Source: Ensifer sp. LCM 4579 (GTDB taxonomy: Bacteria > Pseudomonadota > Alphaproteobacteria > Rhizobiales > Rhizobiaceae). Taken from it: a DNA stretch of 64,000 nucleotides. Positions 1-7,964 of this stretch are shown here, piece by piece. The translations under genes and the position numbers were made by a program. The notes under the pieces were generated by a model that was not told the DNA's origin, ran no database searches, and was given only the letters and a program-made list of their open reading frames with translations. The stretch covers positions 24,556 to 88,555 of the forward strand of contig NZ_MDDV01000009.1 of NCBI RefSeq assembly GCF_001854885.1, written 5' to 3'. Numbering within the stretch: the stretch's first letter is position 1; every line of letters begins with the position of its first letter.

Positions 1-20
1 CTAGAAATCGAGGTGAGATG

Positions 21-716
21 ATGAACGCTGATTTGCGGGAGACCCCCATACGCGTGGAGCGGCCATCCAAAACGCTAAGGGAACTGGCGCTCGAAAAGGT
101 TCGAGAGGCGATAGTAGAGGGCTATTTCAAACCTGGCGAACGTCTTGTGGAGCGTGATCTCTGTGCCCAGCTGGGCGTGAGCCGCACGATCGTTCGCGAA
201 GTGCTTCGGCATCTCGAATCCGAGGGGCTGGTCGCCAACTTGCATAACAAGGGACCGATCGTAGCGCTTCTGGACCTGAATGAGGCAAAGCAGATCTATG
301 AGATCCGCGGCGCCCTGGAAGGAATGGCCGCGCGGCTGTGTGCCGAGCGCCGCGACCCGGCAATCGTCAAGGCCCTTGAAGCGTCATTGATGGGCATCCG
401 CTTCAGCTATGCAGCAAAGGATATGGCGGGCGTTCTCGGCCTGACCAATGCATTCTACCAGACTATGTTCACCATGGTCGGCCGGCACGTCGCTTGGGGT
501 GTCGTGAACCTTCTGACCGTCCGGATCAACCATCTGCGCTCCATGACGATCAAGACCGAGAATCGTGACGTGGAAGGACCGGCGCAGATGGAACGGATCG
601 TCGAGGCCATAAAAAGGGGGGATGGCGATGCGGCCCACAAGGCCGCCCTTGACCATGTCGCCCGTGCTGCGGCAATCGCGGAGGCGCTTCTGGCGGCCCA
701 GCAGACGCACGAATAA
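21..716 (+). CDS. GntR-family transcriptional regulator (FadR/FCD subfamily)
   Basis: DNA-binding regulator with an N-terminal winged helix (about residues 20-85 of 231; LALEKVREAIVEGYFKPGER, then CAQLGVSRTIVREVLRHLE) and an all-helical FCD effector domain behind it (IYEIRGALEGMAARLCA onwards). FCD regulators usually bind a small carboxylate and repress nearby catabolic genes; the ligand cannot be read from the sequence. Two ATGs lie in tandem at 18 and 21. The second is chosen because GAGG at 10-13 is then 7 nt upstream. Its regulatory target is probably left of the window, since the next gene is convergent and unrelated. Confidence 0.9.
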   Translation: MNADLRETPIRVERPSKTLRELALEKVREAIVEGYFKPGERLVERDLCAQLGVSRTIVREVLRHLESEGLVANLHNKGPIVALLDLNEAKQIYEIRGALEGMAARLCAERRDPAIVKALEASLMGIRFSYAAKDMAGVLGLTNAFYQTMFTMVGRHVAWGVVNLLTVRINHLRSMTIKTENRDVEGPAQMERIVEAIKRGDGDAAHKAALDHVARAAAIAEALLAAQQTHE

Positions 717-855
717 TGTCGTTGCACTGCGGCAGAATGGAAAGCCTCCCTGCCAACGGCAACGCCGAAGGTTCAGCACCCGAGAGTTCCTGCCGATCCA
801 TGCCGATCGCATGTCTGCTTGAATGGGCCTTGCTGGCGGGTTGAAACTCGCTGCA

Positions 856-2010
856 TTACAGCACGCCCCAGCCGCGATAGCGGCCCCTGCCGGTCATCTC
901 GCGAAGCCCGAGCTCGCGCACGAGATTGAGCGCGCCCCGTGGCGTCACGCCCAGCTGGCGGGAAATCAGCGCGGTCGAGACGATCGGCCGCGACAGGACG
1001 AGTTCGATCAGCCCCGGCAGATTACTGTTCGAGCGGCGGTCCTTGATCCTGATCTCCATCTGCGTCCTTGCGAGCGACAGGCGGTCGAGTTCCTTGAGGC
1101 CGAGATCGGCCGTTGCCGCCATCGCATCGAGGAAGGCATTGAGACGGGTCAGCCTGTCCTTCGACCGCCGGCGATCATGACGGATCGTCTTCAGCCCCAT
1201 GTTGAAGGCAAGGACATGCGACGCCGTCTTGCCGCGGAAACGGAGATACGCCCCGACGAGGAGCGCGCCGAGCCAGTGCTGGCGCCGCAAAGGCTCGATG
1301 CGCTCCCAGGCATCGAAAAGGATAGCGGCCCCCAGCGTCGCCGGCATTTGATCGGCCGTCGGAAGGACGGTGCGCCAGGCGTCCAGCCGGCTGGCCTCGT
1401 CCCAATCCTCCTCGAAGACGAGACCGAGCTGTCCCTTCGCTTCCTGCCGTTCCCTGAACGGCGGCTGCGACGCCGGTTCGGCCTCGGCGAGGCTCTCCCT
1501 GTGGCTTTCGAGCAGCCGCCGCGACCGCGCAAGCGCCGCATCGAGTTCGGCAAACTCGTGGGCGAGCGGGTTTTCCTCCGCATCCTCATCCGCGAACTCC
1601 GTCGAACCCGTCGCGTCTTGGCGGCGGGCGTCGAAATCTGGGCCTTTCTTTTCCGCGCTGCCGCCCTGCTCTCCCCGCAGCGCATCGAGGCCGTTGACCG
1701 ACAGCGCCCATCCGGGCTCCGCCAATTCCAGCCGCCGCCGCGCCCGCAGCACCGCATGGGCAATCGTCAGCTCATGGGACGGCGCTCGCGCATCCATATG
1801 TGAATCGTGTAGAACGAGATCCTCGACATGCACCAGTTCGCCCGCGACCCAGAGAGCGGCAACGGCATCGAAGAATTGCCCGCGTTCGCGAAAGCCCTCG
1901 GCGACCGCATGGCGTGCGGCCCGCTCGTCGAGACGTGCGAGCCCGTCCTCCGCCGCGATCAGGGCAGGAAGGAGGCTTGGATGCAGCGGATCGAGGATTT
2001 CGTATCTCAT
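856..2010 (-). CDS. DUF1612/helix-turn-helix protein of the rhizobial plasmid type
   Basis: 384-residue protein with the layout of the DUF1612 family found on rhizobial replicons. A charged, variable middle part (about 130-185) is followed by a conserved core around WRTVLPTADQMPATLGAA and WLGALLVGAYLRFRGKTASH. The C-terminal 45 residues form a helix-turn-helix-like segment (STALISRQLGVTPRGALNLV). Members often sit near repABC regions and are sometimes described as Fic-like or DNA-binding, but no function is established. It is transcribed toward the window start and ends convergent with the GntR gene. The function is not known, and a replicon-linked role is an inference from position only. Confidence 0.75.
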   Translation of the reverse strand: MRYEILDPLHPSLLPALIAAEDGLARLDERAARHAVAEGFRERGQFFDAVAALWVAGELVHVEDLVLHDSHMDARAPSHELTIAHAVLRARRRLELAEPGWALSVNGLDALRGEQGGSAEKKGPDFDARRQDATGSTEFADEDAEENPLAHEFAELDAALARSRRLLESHRESLAEAEPASQPPFRERQEAKGQLGLVFEEDWDEASRLDAWRTVLPTADQMPATLGAAILFDAWERIEPLRRQHWLGALLVGAYLRFRGKTASHVLAFNMGLKTIRHDRRRSKDRLTRLNAFLDAMAATADLGLKELDRLSLARTQMEIRIKDRRSNSNLPGLIELVLSRPIVSTALISRQLGVTPRGALNLVRELGLREMTGRGRYRGWGVL

Positions 2011-2020
2011 TTGGACAGTT

Positions 2021-2479
2021 GAACTTCGGCGGCGAAACGGAAGGTAGCACGCGATTCCTTTCCGTCACAGGCACTGCGGGAATTGCCCACCGGAATATCG
2101 CGACGCGCGCATCACCATCTCGGGGCGGAACGGAGATGCCGGCCGACCATCTCCGAGTCCATTTCGCCGACATGCCCGGGCCCCGAACCTGCTCGGCGCC
2201 GATTGTTGACAGCTGTCAACTGGCGACGCTTCTTCGCCTATGATCAGCGACAAGCGCCGGGCCTTGGTCACGTCGTCATGGCCGCCCGTCTCGTCGCCCC
2301 GTCGCCGCCCCGCTCCTTGCTTGCCAGATGCCCTGCTTCCTGCTTTAAGACGCACGGGATTGAAACAGCGCATCCAATATCCTTCTGCCGACCTCCTCTC
2401 CTGCCGATCTTGCCGGCAAGAACCGCCCGCCTTTTGCGGACAGGGTTTTACGGGCCGGTGGTGTAGAAAGCGACGACGA
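2021..2479. other. Intergenic region carrying a parS site
   Basis: About 460 bases between the divergent DUF1612 and glycosyltransferase genes. Apart from the parS palindrome no supported gene is visible. Open frames here have no start signal or recognisable protein sequence, including the upstream extension of the glycosyltransferase frame back to 2240. Confidence 0.5.
2205..2220. promoter_or_regulatory. parS-type centromere palindrome, copy 1
   Basis: Perfect 16-bp palindrome GTTGACAGCTGTCAAC. It fits the GTT-N4-GC-N4-AAC consensus of repABC centromeres bound by RepB. Identical copies lie at 3326-3341 and 3477-3492, so the site is an array downstream of repC. Confidence 0.85.
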
Positions 2480-3319
2480 ATGGCAAGCGTTCTGGCGGCA
2501 AGCGGTGGCGTCAAGCAGGTGATCTGCATCAATTGGGGCTCGAAATACGGCGCCCCCTTCATCAACAGGCTTTACGCCATGGTGGCCCGCAACATCACGC
2601 CGCCCTTCACCTTCACCTGCTTCACCGACAATCGCGACGATCTGCGAGCGGAAATTCTCTGCGAGGATCTGCCGCCGCTCGACATCGCGAAGATGCCGGA
2701 GAACACGAAAGGTATCTGGCCCAAGGCGCGGCTCTGGGGACCGAAGCTCGGAAGCCTCGAAGGACCGGTGTTGTTTCTTGATCTTGACGTCGTGATCGTC
2801 GGATCGCTCGACGGCTTCTTCGAAATCGGCGGACCGGACGATGTGGTTCTTGCCAGAAATCAGACGACGCCGCTGGAGCGGCTCGGCCAGACTTCGGTGT
2901 TCCGCTTTCCGGTCGGCAAGCTCGAACCGCTGCAGCAAAAATTCCGGGCCGACCCGCAGGGTATCGCGGACGAATACGAATTCGAGCAGAGATTCGTCAC
3001 GCGCAATGCTCCGGGAGGCGCGAAGCTCTTCCCCCGGCGCTACGTCCTGCACTTCCGCCAGGACTGCCGCTGGCCGTTTCCGCTCAATTACTGGCTCGCG
3101 CCGCGACTGCCCGCCGATGCTCGCGTCGTGCTCTTTCCACGAGGGCTGCTGCCGCAGCACGCCATCGACGGACAATATGGCTACAAGGGCCGTGCAGTGG
3201 CGCCGCTCGACCATCTCCGCGGACTGCTTTCGTCGGACCGGCGGGAGAAAAACCCGCTACGCTATTTGCGGCATTACATTCTACCGACGCCGTGGGTCGC
3301 AGAGCATTGGCGCGAATGA
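2480..3319 (+). CDS. Glycosyltransferase-like protein (GT-A fold, DXD motif)
   Basis: 279-residue protein that opens with a beta strand and nucleotide-sugar-type segment (VICINWGSKYGAPFINRLYA) and has FLDLDVVIVGSL near residue 100. This is a DXD-type motif that coordinates the metal and nucleotide sugar in GT-A enzymes. The frame is open back to 2240, but the ATG at 2480 directly precedes the conserved N-terminus, so it is preferred although no strong ribosome site is seen. No signal peptide is apparent, so it would act in the cytoplasm. Donor and acceptor are unknown. It lies between parS copies 1 and 2 and its stop is 6 bases before copy 2, so it is embedded in the partition region. Confidence 0.7.
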   Translation: MASVLAASGGVKQVICINWGSKYGAPFINRLYAMVARNITPPFTFTCFTDNRDDLRAEILCEDLPPLDIAKMPENTKGIWPKARLWGPKLGSLEGPVLFLDLDVVIVGSLDGFFEIGGPDDVVLARNQTTPLERLGQTSVFRFPVGKLEPLQQKFRADPQGIADEYEFEQRFVTRNAPGGAKLFPRRYVLHFRQDCRWPFPLNYWLAPRLPADARVVLFPRGLLPQHAIDGQYGYKGRAVAPLDHLRGLLSSDRREKNPLRYLRHYILPTPWVAEHWRE

Positions 3320-3325
3320 GGGGTT

Positions 3326-3341
3326 GTTGACAGCTGTCAAC
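3326..3341. promoter_or_regulatory. parS-type centromere palindrome, copy 2
   Basis: Exact copy of GTTGACAGCTGTCAAC, 6 bases after the glycosyltransferase stop codon. It is the probable RepB binding site by family knowledge and array position. Confidence 0.85.
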
Positions 3342-3476
3342 CGCACCGGCACTGCAATGTTCTGATAATGGCCGATTCAGCAAGGATGTGACATCGCCGG
3401 GCCCGAGCACGAGGGCTGGCGCTTTGGCCGAAACGGCATGTTCCAACCGATTGCTGCGTCGTGCTTCGGCTCGGCG

Positions 3477-3492
3477 GTTGACAGCTGTCAAC
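3477..3492. promoter_or_regulatory. parS-type centromere palindrome, copy 3
   Basis: Third exact copy of GTTGACAGCTGTCAAC, 151 bases from copy 2 and about 500 bases beyond the repC stop codon. Confidence 0.85.
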
Positions 3493-3999
3493 ACGCTCAG
3501 CCCCTCACCTCTCTGCGACGCGAATAAGACCTGTTCGAGCGCCGCACTTCTAGTCGCCAGCTGCGGCGATACCGGCAATCCGAAACAGCGGCACGCTGTT
3601 GGACCATTCGGTTCTGAAGCGAGGTCAATTCCGACCGTCCAGGTGACGGAAATTATCGCCGGGATAGCTTCCGCATTGCCGGAGCAATGCTCTTTTTCCA
3701 ATGATTTAAGATAGAAGCGAAATTGTAAAGAAAGACCTAGCGGGCCGGCAATTCGCGAATCCGGTACGGGTCACAGTTTCCGTGATTTCCAGCCGCAAAT
3801 CAATGTCCGCAGGCTATGCTTGTCCATTCTCCACAGCCGACCTGCAGCGGCAGGATGGCTGGAGCGGTTGCCCTCATTCGTGGAAGGCGAGAGCACGGCG
3901 GGGACCGACGCAGCGAGAAGGACGATACAGGACGGGCGCTTTCTGCGATCCGCGCCGCTCGCCATCGGAAAGCCGTCGCGGTTTGTCGAACGGGGCAGA
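3493..3999. other. Intergenic region downstream of repC
   Basis: About 500 bases between parS copy 3 and the repC stop. Short open frames exist on both strands, but none has a convincing start or a recognisable protein sequence. I see no clear terminator with a T-run for the repABC transcript. Confidence 0.45.
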
Positions 4000-5295
4000 T
4001 CAGGTCGCCATGCGCGTTGCGTCCCGTCTGGCGCGGCTCAGCGCACCGACCATCGGCGCGATCGAAAAGGACTGCAGTCTTGCCCGTCGCGTGAGATCCC
4101 TGAGATAGCCGCCCGGCGAATTGATCCGGTCGGCACGCTCGAGGATGCAGGCGATTACGGTCGCCGTATTCTCATAGCCGAGAACGGCGCAGGCATCCTC
4201 ATAGGCGTCGGTGCTCACGTTCAACATGGTTCTGACGACGATCGCGGCGGTCATCAGATCCTTCCAGTTCGAGACGCGACCGGATGGCGCGTAATCGGCA
4301 ATCTGCGGGCAAGCCTGCAGAATGGCGGGCAGTGGAATTTCACGGGAGAACCGTTCGGTCGACCCTGGCTTCAGCCCCACGCCACAGCTCGGCCGGGCCG
4401 GTTCGGCCGACGGGCTCTCAACAGATGCAGCTGTCGCGCTCCCGGCTTGGCTTTCACCCCAGGCAGTCCCCTCCCCTCGTCCCGAGCCCTGTTCAGATTC
4501 AGATTGGGAGTCTGGTTGTGAATTCTGTATGTGGCAGCCATTCTGGCGATCATTGGCGGTCGTTTTTGGCAGATTAAGCAATGTTTCCAGATGATTGCGG
4601 AGTTCGTCCCGGAGCGACGCCAATTTTGCAAGGATTGCTTCGAGCGTGGCCGCCGAAGCCTTGCGCGGAAATCCGGCCATGAGCGCTTCGAAACGGTCGC
4701 TGAAGGGTTGCCAGCCGTCATCGGGGGCGCTCTCATGCGCAAGTTCGATCAGTTTGAGGACATCGCGGCGGCAGAGGCTCAGGCGTTCGCGCAGCACGCG
4801 GAGGTGCTGCTGTTCGGCTGCAATCTCGGCGGCGGCCGCCTTGAACTCCCCTGCCCGCGCCAGGAGCGGCGAGAGGTCGAAACCGAAGGCCTCGCCGATC
4901 GATCCGTTCCGGCTCCGGCGGGCATAGCGCTTGCCGTTGGGGCTGTCGCGCCGAATGACCAGCCCGGTTTCCACCAGGCAGGCAAGATGCCGCCGCAGCG
5001 TCGTTTCGGCCATGCCATGGGTGCGGAGCGAAAGCTGCGCATTCGATGGGAAGACGACGAGACCGTTGTCCCGGGAAAGTTCGGCCCCCGGATAGAAACT
5101 CAAAAGCGCGTTGAGCACAGCGAGCGAGCGATCGGAAATGCCGATCACCGACTTCGCCTCACAGAGAGTTCGAAACAATTTCCATTTGTCGATCGACTGC
5201 GCCGGCAGAGCTCTGCCGGCCGTGATCTGACTTGCGAGCATGCCAAACGTCATCGCCCGCCGCCCAAAGGGCGTCGTCACATTTCCACGTTCCAT
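4000..5295 (-). CDS. repC: Replication initiator RepC
   Basis: 431-residue initiator of repABC replicons. It is the rate-limiting factor for replication and acts in cis on an origin inside its own gene. The N-terminus (GRRAMTFGMLASQ) and a winged-helix-like DNA-binding part at about 83-127 (ETTLRRHLACLVETGLVIRR) match RepC family features. A charged Q/S/E-rich linker (about 255-300) separates the C-terminal domain. The start ATG at 5295 is preceded by AAGGTGAAG. It is the last gene of repABC, and its expression is expected to be limited by the antisense RNA just upstream (see 5388-5445). Confidence 0.95.
   Translation of the reverse strand: MERGNVTTPFGRRAMTFGMLASQITAGRALPAQSIDKWKLFRTLCEAKSVIGISDRSLAVLNALLSFYPGAELSRDNGLVVFPSNAQLSLRTHGMAETTLRRHLACLVETGLVIRRDSPNGKRYARRSRNGSIGEAFGFDLSPLLARAGEFKAAAAEIAAEQQHLRVLRERLSLCRRDVLKLIELAHESAPDDGWQPFSDRFEALMAGFPRKASAATLEAILAKLASLRDELRNHLETLLNLPKTTANDRQNGCHIQNSQPDSQSESEQGSGRGEGTAWGESQAGSATAASVESPSAEPARPSCGVGLKPGSTERFSREIPLPAILQACPQIADYAPSGRVSNWKDLMTAAIVVRTMLNVSTDAYEDACAVLGYENTATVIACILERADRINSPGGYLRDLTRRARLQSFSIAPMVGALSRARRDATRMAT
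4480..4590. other. Candidate origin region (AT-richer stretch inside repC)
   Basis: A locally AT-richer segment in the middle of repC, with runs such as TCGTTTTTGGCAGATTAAGC, in an otherwise GC-rich gene. Origins of repABC replicons have been mapped to such a segment within repC. The placement here is inferred from composition and family knowledge only. Confidence 0.35.
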
Positions 5296-5387
5296 CTTTC
5301 TTCACCTTTTCCAAGGCAAAAGAAATCCGTTCGCCGAAACGACGCCAAAAACGCTTGACAGTGATTCGCGGAAATGGGAATCTCAAG

Positions 5388-5445
5388 TTGCTACACGAGA
5401 GAAGGGTTTCCGCAGCGCTAGTCGTTCGGAAGCCTTTTTCTTTTG
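5388..5445 (+). ncRNA. Counter-transcribed RNA (ctRNA/inc-alpha) between repB and repC
   Basis: The 156-base repB-repC gap encodes, on the strand opposite the operon, a strong -35 (TTGACA, 5355-5360), a weak -10 about 17 bases later, and an intrinsic terminator. The terminator stem pairs 5404-5412 with 5427-5434 (one bulge and a G-U pair) and runs into TTTTTCTTTT at 5435-5444. RepABC replicons carry a roughly 50-60 nt antisense RNA here that blocks repC expression and causes incompatibility. The exact 5' end is inferred. Confidence 0.8.
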
Positions 5446-5451
5446 CTCTGC

Positions 5452-6456
5452 CTAGTCTCCTGTTTCCTGTTGGTATTCGAGGTAGAGCGCCTCAAGCCTC
5501 TGCCTCACGAAATCGCCAAAACCGGGTGCCGCCCTCTTGCTGAAGGCAAGGGTCGTCTCTGCGTCGGTTTCGCGGATTCGCACCGCGCGCACACGATCGG
5601 GGGCAAGCCAGGTTTCCGTCTTTGTCCGCGCCTTGGCGGCGCTGAGTGACGCGAAGAGCTTCTCGAAGCGCTGATCGCTGTTCAACGCGTGGAACGCCGG
5701 CAGCGGCACGTCGGCAAGAGCCTTCGTCTCGTTGCCTTCGCGCTCGAGTAGGTCGGCGAGCTCCATCCAGCGCCTGCGTCCGAACGAGGGCGCGGCACCG
5801 ATGGGCTCGATGATTTCCAGCGGCAAGCGGCGAACGACCGCAATCATCTTCGAGAGCGCCGCCTTGTCGACGCCCAGCGCCGACATGATGGTGTCGCGCA
5901 GGAAGCCGCGATCCTCGAGCCGGGTGGCGAAAAGCGCGCGCTCGATGAAGGACAGGTCGGTCCGGACGTTGTTTTCCTGGCCCTGGGATATGACCAACTG
6001 CTCGTCGGTCAAATCGCGGATGACCGCCTTGATCCTGCCGCCGATTTCGCGGACCGCGGCAAGCCGCCGGTGGCCGTAGGCGACCTGATATCGACCCGTT
6101 ATCGTTGGATGCGGCCTGACCAGGATCGGTACCTGTTGGCCGTGGTCGCGGATCTGCTGAACCAGGGCGGCCTGTGTTTCGGGGTCCACGGCGAGACGGT
6201 CGACGACGAAGGAGGCCTCGATCAGCGACGGATCGAGTTCGACGATCGCTTGGCCTTCTGCCAGCCGGCGCTCGAGTTCCTGGGCCCGCTCGACTTTTTC
6301 GGTGATGTTCGACAGCGAGCGCGTGATGCCGCCGACGAGGCCGTTCGGCCGCTGTGCCGGCTGGTGCCCCGCAATCGGCCGTTCGATCGCCGCCCGTTCT
6401 GCGCCAATGAGAGTGGCCGGGCTGTCGGATATGCCGATCAGGTTTTTGCGCGCCAT
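5452..6456 (-). CDS. repB: Partition protein RepB (ParB family)
   Basis: 334-residue centromere-binding protein. It has a ParB-like N-terminal domain with the YGHRR box at 127-131, then ENNVRTDLSFIERA (about 161-174) leading into a helix-turn-helix at about 168-215 (SALGVDKAALSKMIAVVRRL), and a C-terminal dimerisation part. It should bind the parS palindromes downstream of repC and work with RepA to segregate the replicon. The gene starts 3 bases after the repA stop, so the two are translationally coupled. Confidence 0.95.
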   Translation of the reverse strand: MARKNLIGISDSPATLIGAERAAIERPIAGHQPAQRPNGLVGGITRSLSNITEKVERAQELERRLAEGQAIVELDPSLIEASFVVDRLAVDPETQAALVQQIRDHGQQVPILVRPHPTITGRYQVAYGHRRLAAVREIGGRIKAVIRDLTDEQLVISQGQENNVRTDLSFIERALFATRLEDRGFLRDTIMSALGVDKAALSKMIAVVRRLPLEIIEPIGAAPSFGRRRWMELADLLEREGNETKALADVPLPAFHALNSDQRFEKLFASLSAAKARTKTETWLAPDRVRAVRIRETDAETTLAFSKRAAPGFGDFVRQRLEALYLEYQQETGD

Positions 6457-6459
6457 CGG

Positions 6460-7656
6460 TTACTTCCTTCCCCAGACCTTGCGGATCATCTCTTCGATCT
6501 CCGCATTGACGAGCGAAAGCGACTCCATCGCCCGGTCATAGGTGCCGCGGATGAATTGCGAGCGCTCCACCTCGTAGAGCGTCTGTTTTGTAACGCCGGC
6601 ATCGGAGATGGCGGTCGATTTCACCATGGCGTTCAGAAGCATGCGATTGCCGAAGATCGCGCGCATGAAGCCGGTCATCTGGCTCTGCGGACCGTCATTC
6701 GGCTCGAAACGCGTCACCAGATAACGCATCCAGTCGTAGCTCGTGCGCCCGCCGGCCTTCTCGACGACGGCCATGAGCTCGCTCGTCATCGAGAGGAACT
6801 GCGACATCGACATGACGTCGAGCATTTGCGGATGCACGGTGATGAGCACGGAGGTGGCGGCGCAGAGCGCCGACATGGTGAGAAATCCGAGCTGCGGCGG
6901 GCAATCGATGACGACGACGTCATAGAAGCTCTCGATCCCGGTCAGCACCTCGCCGATACGGGCGAAGAACATCGTCTCGGCCGAGCCGCCGATCATCGCT
7001 TTCGGCGTCTCGTGCTCGAACTCCATCAGTTCGAGATTGCCGGGGATCAGATGGAGGTTGGTGGTGTAGGTCGAGCGCACGATATCGGCAACAGGGCGGG
7101 GGTTTTCATAGCGGATGGCGCCATAAAGGGTTTCCGCCTCGCCGACATCGAGCTCCGGCTGATGGCCGAAAAGGGCCGAGAGCGATGCCTGCGGATCGAG
7201 ATCGATCGCCAGTACGCGATAGCCACGGAGCGCCAGATATTGGGAGAGGTGCGCCGCCGTCGTTGTCTTGCCCGACCCGCCCTTGAAATTCATCACCGAG
7301 ATGACCTGAAGCTTCTCGCCGGCCCTGCGATGGGGAATGTATTTTCCCGCCTTGCTGCCATCGTCGAGCACGCGGCGGATGCGTTCGATGTCCTCGACCG
7401 CATACATGCGGCGGCCGTTTGACAGCGGTTGCGGCCCATGGCCTTCTGACGCGATCTGGCGCAGATAGCCTTCACCGATTCCAATGAAGGCGGCGGCTTC
7501 CGCAGGGCTGAACGGGCGCATGGTTTTCTGCGCCGTCGGGGAGAATATCTTTTTCTGATGTTCCTGAAGCTGATAGGCGAGTTCCCGGGCGTCGGCAGCC
7601 AGCATGGAGGGCAAATGCTCCTGCTCATCGACGCCCTGAATTCTCTGCTGCAACAT
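6460..7656 (-). CDS. repA: Partition ATPase and operon repressor RepA (ParA family)
   Basis: 398-residue ParA-type ATPase that drives segregation and represses repABC with RepB. A MerR-like DNA-binding segment lies at about 49-97 (RPFSPAEAAAFIGIGEGYLR) and the deviant Walker A KGGSGKTT at 125-132. An in-frame ATG exists at 7680, but the start at 7656 is chosen because GGAG lies 6 bases before it and because 398 residues is the usual family length. With this start, the inverted repeat AACTGCGCA/TGCGCAGTT (7671-7711) falls in the leader as a likely operator. Confidence 0.95.
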   Translation of the reverse strand: MLQQRIQGVDEQEHLPSMLAADARELAYQLQEHQKKIFSPTAQKTMRPFSPAEAAAFIGIGEGYLRQIASEGHGPQPLSNGRRMYAVEDIERIRRVLDDGSKAGKYIPHRRAGEKLQVISVMNFKGGSGKTTTAAHLSQYLALRGYRVLAIDLDPQASLSALFGHQPELDVGEAETLYGAIRYENPRPVADIVRSTYTTNLHLIPGNLELMEFEHETPKAMIGGSAETMFFARIGEVLTGIESFYDVVVIDCPPQLGFLTMSALCAATSVLITVHPQMLDVMSMSQFLSMTSELMAVVEKAGGRTSYDWMRYLVTRFEPNDGPQSQMTGFMRAIFGNRMLLNAMVKSTAISDAGVTKQTLYEVERSQFIRGTYDRAMESLSLVNAEIEEMIRKVWGRK

Positions 7657-7670
7657 TCCCATCTCCAGAA

Positions 7671-7743
7671 AACTGCGCAAAATTCACCAATACCAACCAA
7701 TCTGCGCAGTTACACTATGCGCCGATTCGTTGCCATTTTACAA
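7671..7743 (-). promoter_or_regulatory. Probable repA promoter and RepA operator
   Basis: Perfect 9-bp inverted repeat AACTGCGCA (7671-7679) and TGCGCAGTT (7703-7711), separated by 23 bases, between the repA start and a weak minus-strand promoter candidate: TTGTAA at 7743-7738 and CATAGT at 7719-7714, 18 bases apart. RepA proteins autoregulate by binding inverted repeats in this position. The promoter elements are tentative. Confidence 0.55.
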
Positions 7744-7810
7744 ACGCTTAACAAATGGCCGGATTTATGCTGCCTGTGCGATGCGATTCTGTGAAGTTTG
7801 CTGTCCGGAA

Positions 7811-7826
7811 GTTGTCCGCGGACAAC
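7811..7826. promoter_or_regulatory. Palindrome GTTGTCCGCGGACAAC, copy 1
   Basis: Perfect 16-bp palindrome in the divergent repA/UTRA-regulator region. It fits the generic parS form GTT-N4-GC-N4-AAC but has different arms from the downstream array. It also has the TTGT-N6-ACAA form common for HutC-type GntR operators. Confidence 0.7.
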
Positions 7827-7838
7827 TTTTTTCGAGCG

Positions 7839-7854
7839 GTTGTCCGCGGACAAC
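7839..7854. promoter_or_regulatory. Palindrome GTTGTCCGCGGACAAC, copy 2
   Basis: Exact second copy, 28 bases centre to centre from the first. The tandem arrangement close to the regulator gene favours an operator for the UTRA regulator at 7965, although a RepB site cannot be excluded. Confidence 0.7.
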
Positions 7855-7964
7855 TGGTCTCCGATTCGCGGGACTTCGGCTTTACTCCAATTCGGGGAAA
7901 TACGGGCGCCGCGGCCGCGAGGGCTATCGCGCTCATCGTAAAAAGGTAAGGTGCTGCGAAGGCT

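Noticed and set aside
823..1803. Open frame of 326 codons on the plus strand
   Set aside because: It is antisense to the DUF1612 gene, with no recognisable motif or ribosome site.
3493..3999. Small open frames downstream of repC as toxin-antitoxin genes
   Set aside because: No toxin or antitoxin motif and no paired, overlapping small genes with ribosome sites were found.
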